From Bryobacterales bacterium (GTDB lineage: Bacteria > Acidobacteriota > Terriglobia > Bryobacterales > Bryobacteraceae), in assembly GCA_003170915.1 (NCBI GenBank), contig PMYB01000053.1, positions 87,921-151,920 on the forward strand: 64,000 nt of DNA, given 5' to 3'. The translations under genes and the position numbers were made by a program. Of this stretch, positions 18,228 through 26,271 are shown piece by piece. Each line of letters starts with the position of its first letter. The first letter of the stretch is position 1. The notes beneath the pieces are model-generated. The model was not told where the DNA came from and did not search any database. It saw nothing but the letters and a program-made list of their open reading frames with translations.

Positions 18228-19096
18228 TAACTCCATTCCGGCGCGATCTTTCGCTCGATGAAGAGACGCTCCGCGCGTTGGTCCGGCGCCAAATCGACGC
18301 CGGTATCGACTTTCTGGTTCCCTGCGGGACCACGGGCGAAAGCCCCACGCTCACCCGCGCCGAGCATCTGCGCGTGGTCGGGATCGCGCTTGAAGAGGCC
18401 CAGGGCAAGGTCCCGGTGCTGGCCGGCGCCGGCGGCTACAACACCAGCGAGGTGATCGAGCTGGCCCGCGAGCTGGAGCGCATGGGCGTGGCGGGCATCC
18501 TCTCGGTGACGCCCTACTACAACAAGCCCACTCAGGAAGGCCTGTACCAGCACTATAAAGGTATCGCCTCCTCCATCCGCCTGCCTATCGTGGTCTACAG
18601 CGTGCAAGGCCGCACCGGAGTGAACGTCGAGCCGGCTACGATGGCGCGCCTGGCCGCCATCGAAAACATCGTGGGCGTGAAGGAGGCTTCCGGCAACATC
18701 GGGCAGATGGCCACCATTCTGAACGAGGTCCCCACAACCTTCACGGTGCTCTCGGGCGACGACGCCCTCACCATCCCCCTGATGGCGCTGGGCGGGCGCG
18801 GCATCATCTCGGTGGCCGCCAACCAGATTCCCGGCGAGATGACGCAGCTCGCGCAGGCTTGCCTGCGCGGCGATTTCGAAGCCGCGCGCCGCGTCCAGGC
18901 CCGCTACCTCCCGCTCATGAACATCAACTTCGTGGAGTCCAACCCCATTCCGGTGAAAGCCGCGATGGGGCTGATGGGGCTGCTCGATCCGGTGTACCGC
19001 CTGCCGATGACGCCGCCCAGCCCCGCCAACCTGGCGCGCATCGCGAAGGTTCTCGAGGCCGCCGGCCTGCCGAGGAGGGCCTCCGATGCAAGCTGA
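18200..19096 (+). CDS. dapA: 4-hydroxy-tetrahydrodipicolinate synthase
   Basis: GCGTALVTPF, PCGTTGESPTLT, VTPYYNKPTQEGLYQHYK. Confidence 0.95.
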   Translation: MFTGCGTALVTPFRRDLSLDEETLRALVRRQIDAGIDFLVPCGTTGESPTLTRAEHLRVVGIALEEAQGKVPVLAGAGGYNTSEVIELARELERMGVAGILSVTPYYNKPTQEGLYQHYKGIASSIRLPIVVYSVQGRTGVNVEPATMARLAAIENIVGVKEASGNIGQMATILNEVPTTFTVLSGDDALTIPLMALGGRGIISVAANQIPGEMTQLAQACLRGDFEAARRVQARYLPLMNINFVESNPIPVKAAMGLMGLLDPVYRLPMTPPSPANLARIAKVLEAAGLPRRASDAS

Positions 19097-19922
19097 AATC
19101 GAGCGCCTCTTCGACCAGAAGCCCTCCGTCTACACGGACGAGGACCTCCGCCTGTTCGCGGAGTTCAAAGCCGCGCTCAACGAAGGCCGCGTGCGCGCGG
19201 CGGAGCCTTGCCCCGAAACCCGCACCGGCTGGCGCGTGAATGCCTGGGTCAAGAAGGGCATCCTGCTGGGCTTCCGCATGGGCGCGGTCATCGACATGTC
19301 GGTCGATTCCGAGCGCCAGCCGTTCTTCGACAAGTCCACCTTTCCGTCACGGCGCTTTACCGTGCAGAGCGACGTGCGCATCGTGCCCGGCGGCTCCAGC
19401 ATCCGCGACGGCTGCTATATCGGCAAGGGCGTCGTCTGCATGCCGCCCATGTTCATCAACGTGGGCGCCTGGGTGGACGACGGAACCATGGTGGATTCGC
19501 ACGCCCTGGTGGGAAGCTGCGCGCAAGTGGGCAAGAACTGCCACATCTCGGCCGCCAGCCAGATCGGCGGCGTGCTCGAGCCGGTGGGCGCCATGCCGGT
19601 GATCGTCGAGGACGACGTCCTGGTGGGCGGCAATTGCGGCATCTACGAAGGCACCGTCGTCAAGCGCCGCGCGGTCGTCGGCACCGGCACGATCCTCAAT
19701 CGCTCGACCCCGGTCTACGACCTGGTTCGCAACACCGTCCACCGCGCCACCGATGACGAGCCGCTCGTCCTCCCCGAAGCGGCCGTGGTAGTAGCCGGTT
19801 CGCGCGCCATCCCCAGCGGCCCGGGGAAAGACTGGGGAATCTCCGTCTACACTCCCGTGATCGTGAAGTACCGGGACGCCAGGACCGACACCAAGATCCA
19901 GCTTGAAGATCTTCTCAGATAG
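19086..19922 (+). CDS. dapD: 2,3,4,5-tetrahydropyridine-2,6-dicarboxylate N-succinyltransferase
   Basis: Hexapeptide-repeat acyltransferase; INVGAWVDDGTMVDSHALVGSCAQVGKNCHISAASQIGGVLEP. Confidence 0.94.
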   Translation: MQAEIERLFDQKPSVYTDEDLRLFAEFKAALNEGRVRAAEPCPETRTGWRVNAWVKKGILLGFRMGAVIDMSVDSERQPFFDKSTFPSRRFTVQSDVRIVPGGSSIRDGCYIGKGVVCMPPMFINVGAWVDDGTMVDSHALVGSCAQVGKNCHISAASQIGGVLEPVGAMPVIVEDDVLVGGNCGIYEGTVVKRRAVVGTGTILNRSTPVYDLVRNTVHRATDDEPLVLPEAAVVVAGSRAIPSGPGKDWGISVYTPVIVKYRDARTDTKIQLEDLLR

Positions 19923-19965
19923 GTCTTGTGTCGCGGATTCTTGTGGCCGACGACGATCGAAGAGC

Positions 19966-20550
19966 TTACTTCAGCTTCCGCGCCTTCTCGAAATCTTCCT
20001 TGAGCCTGGCCGTAATCTTGTCCGCCACGTCCGCACTGGCGCCGTGGAACTTCGCGCCCAGGCTTTCCTCGGTGGTGGACCAGATGACATCCCCGTCTTT
20101 GTTCACCAGGCGCACCGCGGCGATGGCTTCGTGACGCCGCTCGGCCGAATGGTCCGATTCGTTTTCCCCCACGCCGACGCCGGCGGTATCGCCCCGCGAA
20201 GTCCGCGTGCTGCCGCCGGTTCGCACGCCCAAGTTGGCGTGCGCGTTGATGCCGTCCGACGAGGTGTGCACCTCGGTGAACACCAGGTCTTCGGAGGCGC
20301 CGCGCAGCACGGCGTCCGCGCGCTCCTGGTTCTCCGTGAGGATGAAGAGCTTGGCGCCATCCATGCTGCTGATGAGGATGTCGCGCATCTGCGCGGCAGT
20401 TTCGCCTCCCGTGAGCCGGTCCACGTAGACGCGCCGGATAGTCAGCAACTGGCGGAGGCCGGCCGCTTCGATGGCGGCCGGCGAGGGCGGATTGTCGGCG
20501 CCCGCGGCAGCCGCCGCGCCCAGCAGGAGAATCAGCGGCACTTTCATCAT
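19966..20550 (-). CDS. Secreted hypothetical protein
   Basis: 194 aa with signal peptide; start overlaps upstream ORF stop. Confidence 0.6.
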   Translation of the reverse strand: MMKVPLILLLGAAAAAGADNPPSPAAIEAAGLRQLLTIRRVYVDRLTGGETAAQMRDILISSMDGAKLFILTENQERADAVLRGASEDLVFTEVHTSSDGINAHANLGVRTGGSTRTSRGDTAGVGVGENESDHSAERRHEAIAAVRLVNKDGDVIWSTTEESLGAKFHGASADVADKITARLKEDFEKARKLK

Positions 20551-20993
20551 TTGCTACCCTTCCTGGCTTCGTCGTCCTGATAGTCGATGCGGCGGCCGGT
20601 GCGCGCCTCCAGGCTGGCCAGCACCCACCGGATGTCGCCCTTTTCCACCCGAAACACCAACGCCTGCTGCCTGCCTTCGCCGTCCAGGTACTCTATGGTG
20701 ACGAAGTGTTTGCGCGATTTGCTCAGCAACAGCACCGGCGAAATCAGAACCGCGGCGACGTAGCGGCGGCTCACGTTCTGGCCATACTCCAGCCTGTCGA
20801 TCTTCTGGAACGGGATGCGCAGTTCGGTCTGGCCGCAACGGAACGCCAGCGCCTCGGCACTCGTCAGGTCCAGGCGCGCGCTCGATTTGGCGGAGACTCC
20901 GGCCAGCGTCCCGCCCATAAACTGCGCTTTGACACCCGGCTCGCCGGCGGTGAGGGCGACGCCGCCGATCAGCAGTAAGCAGATTCGGATCAT
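20547..20993 (-). CDS. Secreted hypothetical protein
   Basis: 148 aa ORF in apparent operon with the gene at 19966-20550. Confidence 0.6.
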   Translation of the reverse strand: MIRICLLLIGGVALTAGEPGVKAQFMGGTLAGVSAKSSARLDLTSAEALAFRCGQTELRIPFQKIDRLEYGQNVSRRYVAAVLISPVLLLSKSRKHFVTIEYLDGEGRQQALVFRVEKGDIRWVLASLEARTGRRIDYQDDEARKGSK

Positions 20994-21259
20994 CGGTTGT
21001 ACCAGAAATAGTGGCGGCGCAGGGGCGAGGTTCTCAAGAATTATTTGGTGGGGTACGCTTGAGAGGAACTTGCAAAATAAACCCTCGCGGCAGGCATGGG
21101 CGAGTTCCTGGCGCTGTTCGTCGACTGGTCGCTACGTCAGAGCGTTACTGAATCGATGCAGATTGAGATTTGCGCCCAGATTAGCCCACCCAGAGACACA
21201 CCTATTCCTTTCATTCCAGACCGGGATGTCGGGCTGCCATTTCGTCGATTCCGTCGGGA

Positions 21260-21535
21260 CCGTGGATCCCTCCACTATTCATCTTTCAACCGCGAGAAGA
21301 CGCGTTCCACTGCGGTGCGCTCGCGAAAACGGACCGCTGATGGGGTCCATCGCCGGCGGCGGTTCGGAACCGAGTTTCCGGCGAGGGACGATGGGTATGT
21401 GGCTCGAATTCACGCTCTGTTCGCGAATTTGGTCGGCGGCGTAGAACGGCATCGCTGTGCAGTCGGTCCAAGATGGCTCGCGTGGTGGAAACGTTGAACC
21501 CGGCCTTGGCCAGGAACGCTCGCGCCATGCCGGCT
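21260..21535 (-). pseudogene. Degraded IS5/IS1182-like transposase remnant
   Basis: Reverse strand shows AFLAKAGFNVSTTRAILDRLHSDAVLRR in one frame and, in other frames, ISGPFSRAH/RERTAVERVFSRLKDE-type C-terminal motif. Confidence 0.6.
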
Positions 21536-21609
21536 CGATCATGTCCCGGGCGGCCCCTCTAAAGCATGCCCCACCTTGCGCTAAAATCGGTCTTCCAGGT
21601 CTGAACGCT

Positions 21610-23628
21610 ATGAAACTTCGAATCGTCATCGCTTTCTTTTTGCTGCCCTTGCTCGCCATGGCGCAAGGCCAGGCATCGTCGCCGGCGTCGGGCATCGACA
21701 CCGCCGCCATGAACAAGTCCGTCGATCCGTGCGTCGACTTCTACCAGTACGCCTGCGGCAACTGGATTGCCAAGAACCCGCTCCCCTCCGACCGCTCCCG
21801 CTGGGGACGTTTCGGCGAGCTGCAAGACCACAACGAGAATGTGGAGCTCGGCCTCCTCGAAAGCGCCGCCGTGGTGAAGCCCGGCCGCGACGCCATCGAC
21901 CAGAAGATCGGCGACTACTTCGCCAGTTGCATGGACACCGCGACCATTAACAAGAAGGGCATTGCGCCTCTCAAGCCCGAGCTGGACCGCATTCAGGCGA
22001 TGAGCGATGAGCCGGACGTGGTGGCTGAGATCGCCCACCTGCACCATATGGGCGTCGGCGCGCTGTTCGTGTTTGGCGCGTCCCCGGACGCCAAGGATTC
22101 CAATCGCACCATCGCCACACTGGCCCAGGGCGGCCTCTCGCTGCCCGACCGCGAGTACTACCTGAAGACCGACGCCAAGTCCGTCGAGATCCGCCAGCGC
22201 TTCGAGCAACACATGAAGAACATGTTCCAGCTTGCCGGCGACCCCGCCGACACCGCCGCCTCCAAGGCGCGCATGGTCCTCGATATGGAAACCACTCTCG
22301 CCAAAGTGTCCATGGACCGGGTCTCCATGCGCGATCCCGATAAGACCTACCACATCGTCACCAGGCAGCAACTTGCGGCGCTTTCCGCGGGCTTCGACTG
22401 GAACAGTTACCTCAAGGGCGTGGGCGCGCCGGCGTTTGAGACCCTGAACATAGCCGAGCCGGATTTTCTGAAGCAGATCGCCGCCACGTTGCCATCTCAG
22501 CCGTTGACCGCTTTTCAGGCATACTTTTCCTACCACCTGCTGCGCGCCGCCGCTTCCGAGTTGCCGGAAGCGTTTGAGAATGAGAATTTCGATTTCTGGC
22601 AGCGCTACCTATCGGGCGTCAAGGAGCCGCGCCCGCGCGCCAACCGCTGCGCCGCCGTGGTGGATCGCTCGCTCGGCGATTTGCTCGGGCAGAAGTACAT
22701 CGAGAAGGCCTTCGGCGCCGACGCCAAGGCCCAGATCACGCAACTGGTGGAGGCCCTCGACAAGGCCCTCGAGAGCGACATCCAGACGCTTCCGTGGATG
22801 ACCGATGCCACCAAGAAGGCGGCCGTCGTCAAGCTGCACGCCTTCACCAACAATGTCGGCTATCCCAAGAAATGGCGCGACTACAGCAAGGTGAGCATCG
22901 TGCGCGACGATTTCTTTGGCAACGGCCTGCGCACCTCCCAAGCCATGTACGAACAGCGCATCGTCAAGATCGGCCAGCCCACCGACAAGACCGAGTGGTA
23001 CATGACCACCCCCACCGTCAACGCCTTTTACAGTCCGCAGAACAACAGCATCAACTTCCCGGCCGGCATTCTGCAGCCGCCGTTCTTCGATCCCAAGCGC
23101 GATATCGCTATGAACTACGGCGGCATCGGCGCGGTGATCGGCCACGAGATGACCCACGGTTTCGACGACCAGGGCCGCAAGTTCGACGCCGATGGCAACC
23201 TCCGCGACTGGTGGACCGCCCAGGATGGCGCCGAGTTCGAGAAGCGCGCCGCCTGCATCGCCGATGAGCACTCCGGCTTCACCGCCGTGGACGATGTGAA
23301 GCTGAACGGCCGCCTGACGCTGGGCGAAAACACCGCCGATAACGGCGGCGTGCGCGTCGCGCTGATGGCGCTCGAGGACACGCTGAAAGGCAAGCAGGAC
23401 AAGGTCGAGGGCTTCACTCCCGAACAGCGCTTCTATTTGGGATTCGCGCAGGTCTGGTGCGAGAGCATGTCGCCGCAGGAATCGCGCCAGCGGGCCATGA
23501 CCGACCCGCATTCGCCCGGCCGTTTCCGCGTGAACGGCACGGTTCAGAACATGCCCGAATTCCAGAAAGCGTACTCCTGCAAAGCCGGCCAGCCGATGGT
23601 GAGCGCCAACGCCTGCCGGGTGTGGTAA
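21610..23628 (+). CDS. M13 family metallopeptidase (PepO/neprilysin-like), secreted
   Basis: VIGHEMTHGFDDQGRKFD; ENTADNGGV; C-terminal CRVW. Confidence 0.94.
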   Translation: MKLRIVIAFFLLPLLAMAQGQASSPASGIDTAAMNKSVDPCVDFYQYACGNWIAKNPLPSDRSRWGRFGELQDHNENVELGLLESAAVVKPGRDAIDQKIGDYFASCMDTATINKKGIAPLKPELDRIQAMSDEPDVVAEIAHLHHMGVGALFVFGASPDAKDSNRTIATLAQGGLSLPDREYYLKTDAKSVEIRQRFEQHMKNMFQLAGDPADTAASKARMVLDMETTLAKVSMDRVSMRDPDKTYHIVTRQQLAALSAGFDWNSYLKGVGAPAFETLNIAEPDFLKQIAATLPSQPLTAFQAYFSYHLLRAAASELPEAFENENFDFWQRYLSGVKEPRPRANRCAAVVDRSLGDLLGQKYIEKAFGADAKAQITQLVEALDKALESDIQTLPWMTDATKKAAVVKLHAFTNNVGYPKKWRDYSKVSIVRDDFFGNGLRTSQAMYEQRIVKIGQPTDKTEWYMTTPTVNAFYSPQNNSINFPAGILQPPFFDPKRDIAMNYGGIGAVIGHEMTHGFDDQGRKFDADGNLRDWWTAQDGAEFEKRAACIADEHSGFTAVDDVKLNGRLTLGENTADNGGVRVALMALEDTLKGKQDKVEGFTPEQRFYLGFAQVWCESMSPQESRQRAMTDPHSPGRFRVNGTVQNMPEFQKAYSCKAGQPMVSANACRVW

Positions 23629-23638
23629 GCGACTGTGG

Positions 23639-23666
23639 GGCAGGCCATCGTTGTTTGTGGCCTGCC
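23639..23666. repeat. REP-like hairpin GGCAGGCCA-loop-TGGCCTGCC
   Basis: 9-bp perfect inverted repeat; near-identical copy at 47869-47896. Confidence 0.75.
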
Positions 23667-23726
23667 AACCTACAGACAACGCAGACGACGAAAGGCGACC
23701 GTCTGCGCCACGAAGGGGTGGGGCAT

Positions 23727-23915
23727 ATGGGAAAGAAGAACATCGGATCATCCTTTGATAGCTGGCTCCGCGAGGAAGGCATCTATGAGGAAGTCACTGC
23801 GAGCGCCATCAAGCGTGTCCTCGCCCGGCAGCTCGAAGCCGCCATGCAGGAGAAACAGTTTTCCAAGGAAGATCCTTTGCCCGCCCCCCGCAAATCGTCC
23901 ACGCCCGCGAACTGA
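23727..23915 (+). pseudogene. Truncated HigA/XRE-type antitoxin remnant
   Basis: MGKKNIGSSFDSWLREEGIYEEVTASAIKRVLARQLEAAMQEKQFSK matches the N-terminus of XRE antitoxins, but the HTH is missing. Confidence 0.55.
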
Positions 23916-23935
23916 TCGAAAAGGGCGGCTTGCTC

Positions 23936-23956
23936 TGTAGTCGCAATGCGACTACA
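23936..23956. promoter_or_regulatory. Perfect palindrome TGTAGTCGCA-A-TGCGACTACA, candidate RelB operator
   Basis: 10-bp arms with 1-nt spacer, 37 nt upstream of relB/dinJ-like start. Confidence 0.7.
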
Positions 23957-23993
23957 ATGAGGCGTGAAGAACCGGCTTCAAGGGAGGGTCGCC

Positions 23994-24260
23994 ATGAGCA
24001 CTGCCGACACCTACATTCGTGCTCGCATAGATAGCGCCACCAAGGAACGCGCCGCAGAAGCTCTGGCGGCCATGGGATTGTCCATTTCGGATGCGATCCG
24101 CCTGCTGATGTTGCGTATCGTGGATGAGCGTCGTTTGCCCTTCGAGGTCAAGGCGCCAAACGCGACCACCCGCAAGGCGATTGCGGAGCTTGAGGCGGGG
24201 AAAGGAAAGCGCTTCACCAGCACTGCCGCACTGATGGCGGACTTGAATGCGGACGATTGA
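23994..24260 (+). CDS. RelB/DinJ-family antitoxin
   Basis: TYIRARIDSATKERAAEALAAMGLSISDAIRLLMLRIVDERRLPFEVKAPNATT. Confidence 0.9.
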   Translation: MSTADTYIRARIDSATKERAAEALAAMGLSISDAIRLLMLRIVDERRLPFEVKAPNATTRKAIAELEAGKGKRFTSTAALMADLNADD

Positions 24261-24531
24261 ACGGTCATCGGCATTCAAGCGCGACTACAAGCGCGCGAAA
24301 GCGACACCGCGCCACGGCAAAGATGTGGATTCGCTCGTGTCAACCGTGGTTACGCTGCTTCTGTCCGATCGGGTCTTGCCTGAGAATAACCGGGACCACG
24401 CCTTGAGCGATGATTGGGCGGGCTACCGCGAATGCCACATCAAGCCCGACTTGCTACTGATCTACCGCAAGCCAGACGCCGACACTCTACGCCTGGCGCG
24501 GCTTGGCTCACACAGCGAACTATTCGGCTGA
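24247..24531 (+). CDS. YafQ/RelE-family mRNA interferase toxin
   Basis: MRTIERSSAFKRDYKRAKA...DHALSDDWAGYRECHIKPDLLLIYRK...LARLGSHSELFG. Confidence 0.92.
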   Translation: MRTIERSSAFKRDYKRAKATPRHGKDVDSLVSTVVTLLLSDRVLPENNRDHALSDDWAGYRECHIKPDLLLIYRKPDADTLRLARLGSHSELFG

Positions 24532-24565
24532 GCTGCAGCACCGCGCCGCTCTTTACCCGCGCTCA

Positions 24566-24655
24566 TGTCCCTACTTCAGCTTGTTCAGCGGTCGTTGATC
24601 CAGCGGTCATCCCACCACTCGCGCGGATTCACCTGTTCATGTCGATCGGGAGTTT
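24566..24655 (-). repeat. Diverged duplicate of the M23 peptidase gene 3' end
   Basis: ctacttcagcttg...gatccagcggtcatcccaccactcgcgcggattcacctg aligns with 24968-25045; encodes NPREWWDDRWINDR vs NPREWWDEHWIEDR. Confidence 0.8.
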
Positions 24656-24894
24656 CATGCCGCGGGAAGTGGAACTTCGATCTCCTCGACGCGCCAGGCC
24701 GCGTAGGCGAGAGCCTGCCGAATATCCTCTTCTTCAAGGTAGGGATATGCGGCCAGAATCTCAGAGTTCGTGCGGCCCGAAGCAAGCAGCCCGACAATAG
24801 CGCCAACGGTGACGCGCATCCCGCGCACGCAAGGCTTGCCGCCCATCACTTCCGGGTTTCGGGTGATCCGATCAAGGCCCATATCCGATTTCAT
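24655..24894 (-). CDS. DUF433-family protein (VapB-like antitoxin)
   Basis: LDRITRNPEVMGGKPCVRGMRVTVGAIVGLLASGRTNSEILAAYPYLEEEDIRQALAYAAWR. Confidence 0.9.
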   Translation of the reverse strand: MKSDMGLDRITRNPEVMGGKPCVRGMRVTVGAIVGLLASGRTNSEILAAYPYLEEEDIRQALAYAAWRVEEIEVPLPAA

Positions 24895-24969
24895 CCTAGC
24901 GCCGATCTTCCTGCCGCGCGGAGAAGCGTCTCTCGCGGTCGTATATAAAGCTCCGGCTGGCAGACATCC

Positions 24970-26271
24970 CTACTTCAGCTTGCTCAAAATTCGGTCCTCG
25001 ATCCAGTGTTCGTCCCACCACTCGCGCGGGTTCACCTGCACGCCGTCGATCTGCATGCTGAAATGCACGTGGACGCCGCCCGCTAACCCCGTCGAGCCGG
25101 CAATGCCCATGGTTTGCCCTTTCTTGACCATGTCATCTACCTTCACATCGATGCGGCTCAGGTGCCCGTAAATGGATTGCAGCGCATAACCGTGGTCCAC
25201 CACGATGCAGTTTCCGTAGATGCCCAGGTCGGAGGCCCACGCCACGCGTCCGTCGTTGGTGGCATTCACCGGTTCATTCTGCACGTCGGAGAGATCGAAG
25301 CCCAGGTGTACCTGCTGGTCTATCTGCCTGCCGTGGTAGATGTACTTGCGGACGTCCGCGAACATCGACTCTTCCTTGCCCCAGTGAACGAACGGCCCGT
25401 TCCACAAGACCTTCTCTTCGGTCTTGAAACGGAGATCGGCAAGCTGCTGGTTGTTCTGGCGCCGCATCTCGCCGTTGATCTTGAGGAAACGCGAGAGCAG
25501 GTCCGGTCCGGGTGCCAGCGTGCCCGTGGGGTCCACCGAGTTGACCAGCTTTTCCATGAGGGCGTCGTCGATCGGAAAATCGCGCAGGCGAAATTTCTTG
25601 GGGAATAGCTTGAACCAGAAGCGTGCGATGGCTTCCGTGCCCGCCAGGTTTCGCGCGTAGACCACCGGCGTCACGTCGGGCGGCAGGTCCCACGGATAGG
25701 CGAACATGGCAAAGCGCTGGTCCGCGTGCCCCGGCAAAGGGAAGCTGCGAAATGTGTATTTGCCGACCCTCACGCCGGCTTCGCTCCACGAGCCGCTGGG
25801 GGTGAAGGTCACCAGTTCCATGCCGCCCCCGTTGATATAGTGTTGCGCGTTGTCGGCAATCACGCGCGGCGCGGTGAGCACCACGGTGACATCGTAAGAA
25901 GCTGTGTCCGTGCTGCCGCGGAAGTCGTCGGAGACGGCTTCCACCACCAACTGCGCCTTGCCTTCCTTCAGGTTCGGCGCTTTGTTCTTGCCCGCCTCGA
26001 ACGCCATGGTTCGGGCGGGCTCATGCCGCCGCCACCACCAGCGGTGCGCGGGCGCGCTCTGCTCGAAGAGCAGATAGCGCTGGCCATTCTGCTCCGCGTA
26101 CGCGCTGAAGCGGCGCACGCCGTGAGGGTTCGCTATCCGCACCGCGACGGGTGTGCGAATCCCGATGATCTTCACCGGGGCAGCCAGGCTCAAAACCGTG
26201 TGGGTGGACATCACCAGCAGCCCGGCTGTCGCCGCCACCGCCAGCAGGATTACCGCTAGAATCGCTTTCAC
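24970..26271 (-). CDS. M23 family metallopeptidase (LytM-like)
   Basis: HLGFDLSDVQNEPVNATNDGRVAWASDLGIYGNCIVVDHGYALQSIYGHLSRIDV...GGVHVHFSMQIDGVQVNP; GTG start overlapping the preceding gene's stop. Confidence 0.88.
   Translation of the reverse strand: MKAILAVILLAVAATAGLLVMSTHTVLSLAAPVKIIGIRTPVAVRIANPHGVRRFSAYAEQNGQRYLLFEQSAPAHRWWWRRHEPARTMAFEAGKNKAPNLKEGKAQLVVEAVSDDFRGSTDTASYDVTVVLTAPRVIADNAQHYINGGGMELVTFTPSGSWSEAGVRVGKYTFRSFPLPGHADQRFAMFAYPWDLPPDVTPVVYARNLAGTEAIARFWFKLFPKKFRLRDFPIDDALMEKLVNSVDPTGTLAPGPDLLSRFLKINGEMRRQNNQQLADLRFKTEEKVLWNGPFVHWGKEESMFADVRKYIYHGRQIDQQVHLGFDLSDVQNEPVNATNDGRVAWASDLGIYGNCIVVDHGYALQSIYGHLSRIDVKVDDMVKKGQTMGIAGSTGLAGGVHVHFSMQIDGVQVNPREWWDEHWIEDRILSKLK

Noticed and set aside
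21559-22536. 325-aa minus ORF opposite the M13 peptidase
   Set aside because: Shadow ORF with no motifs.
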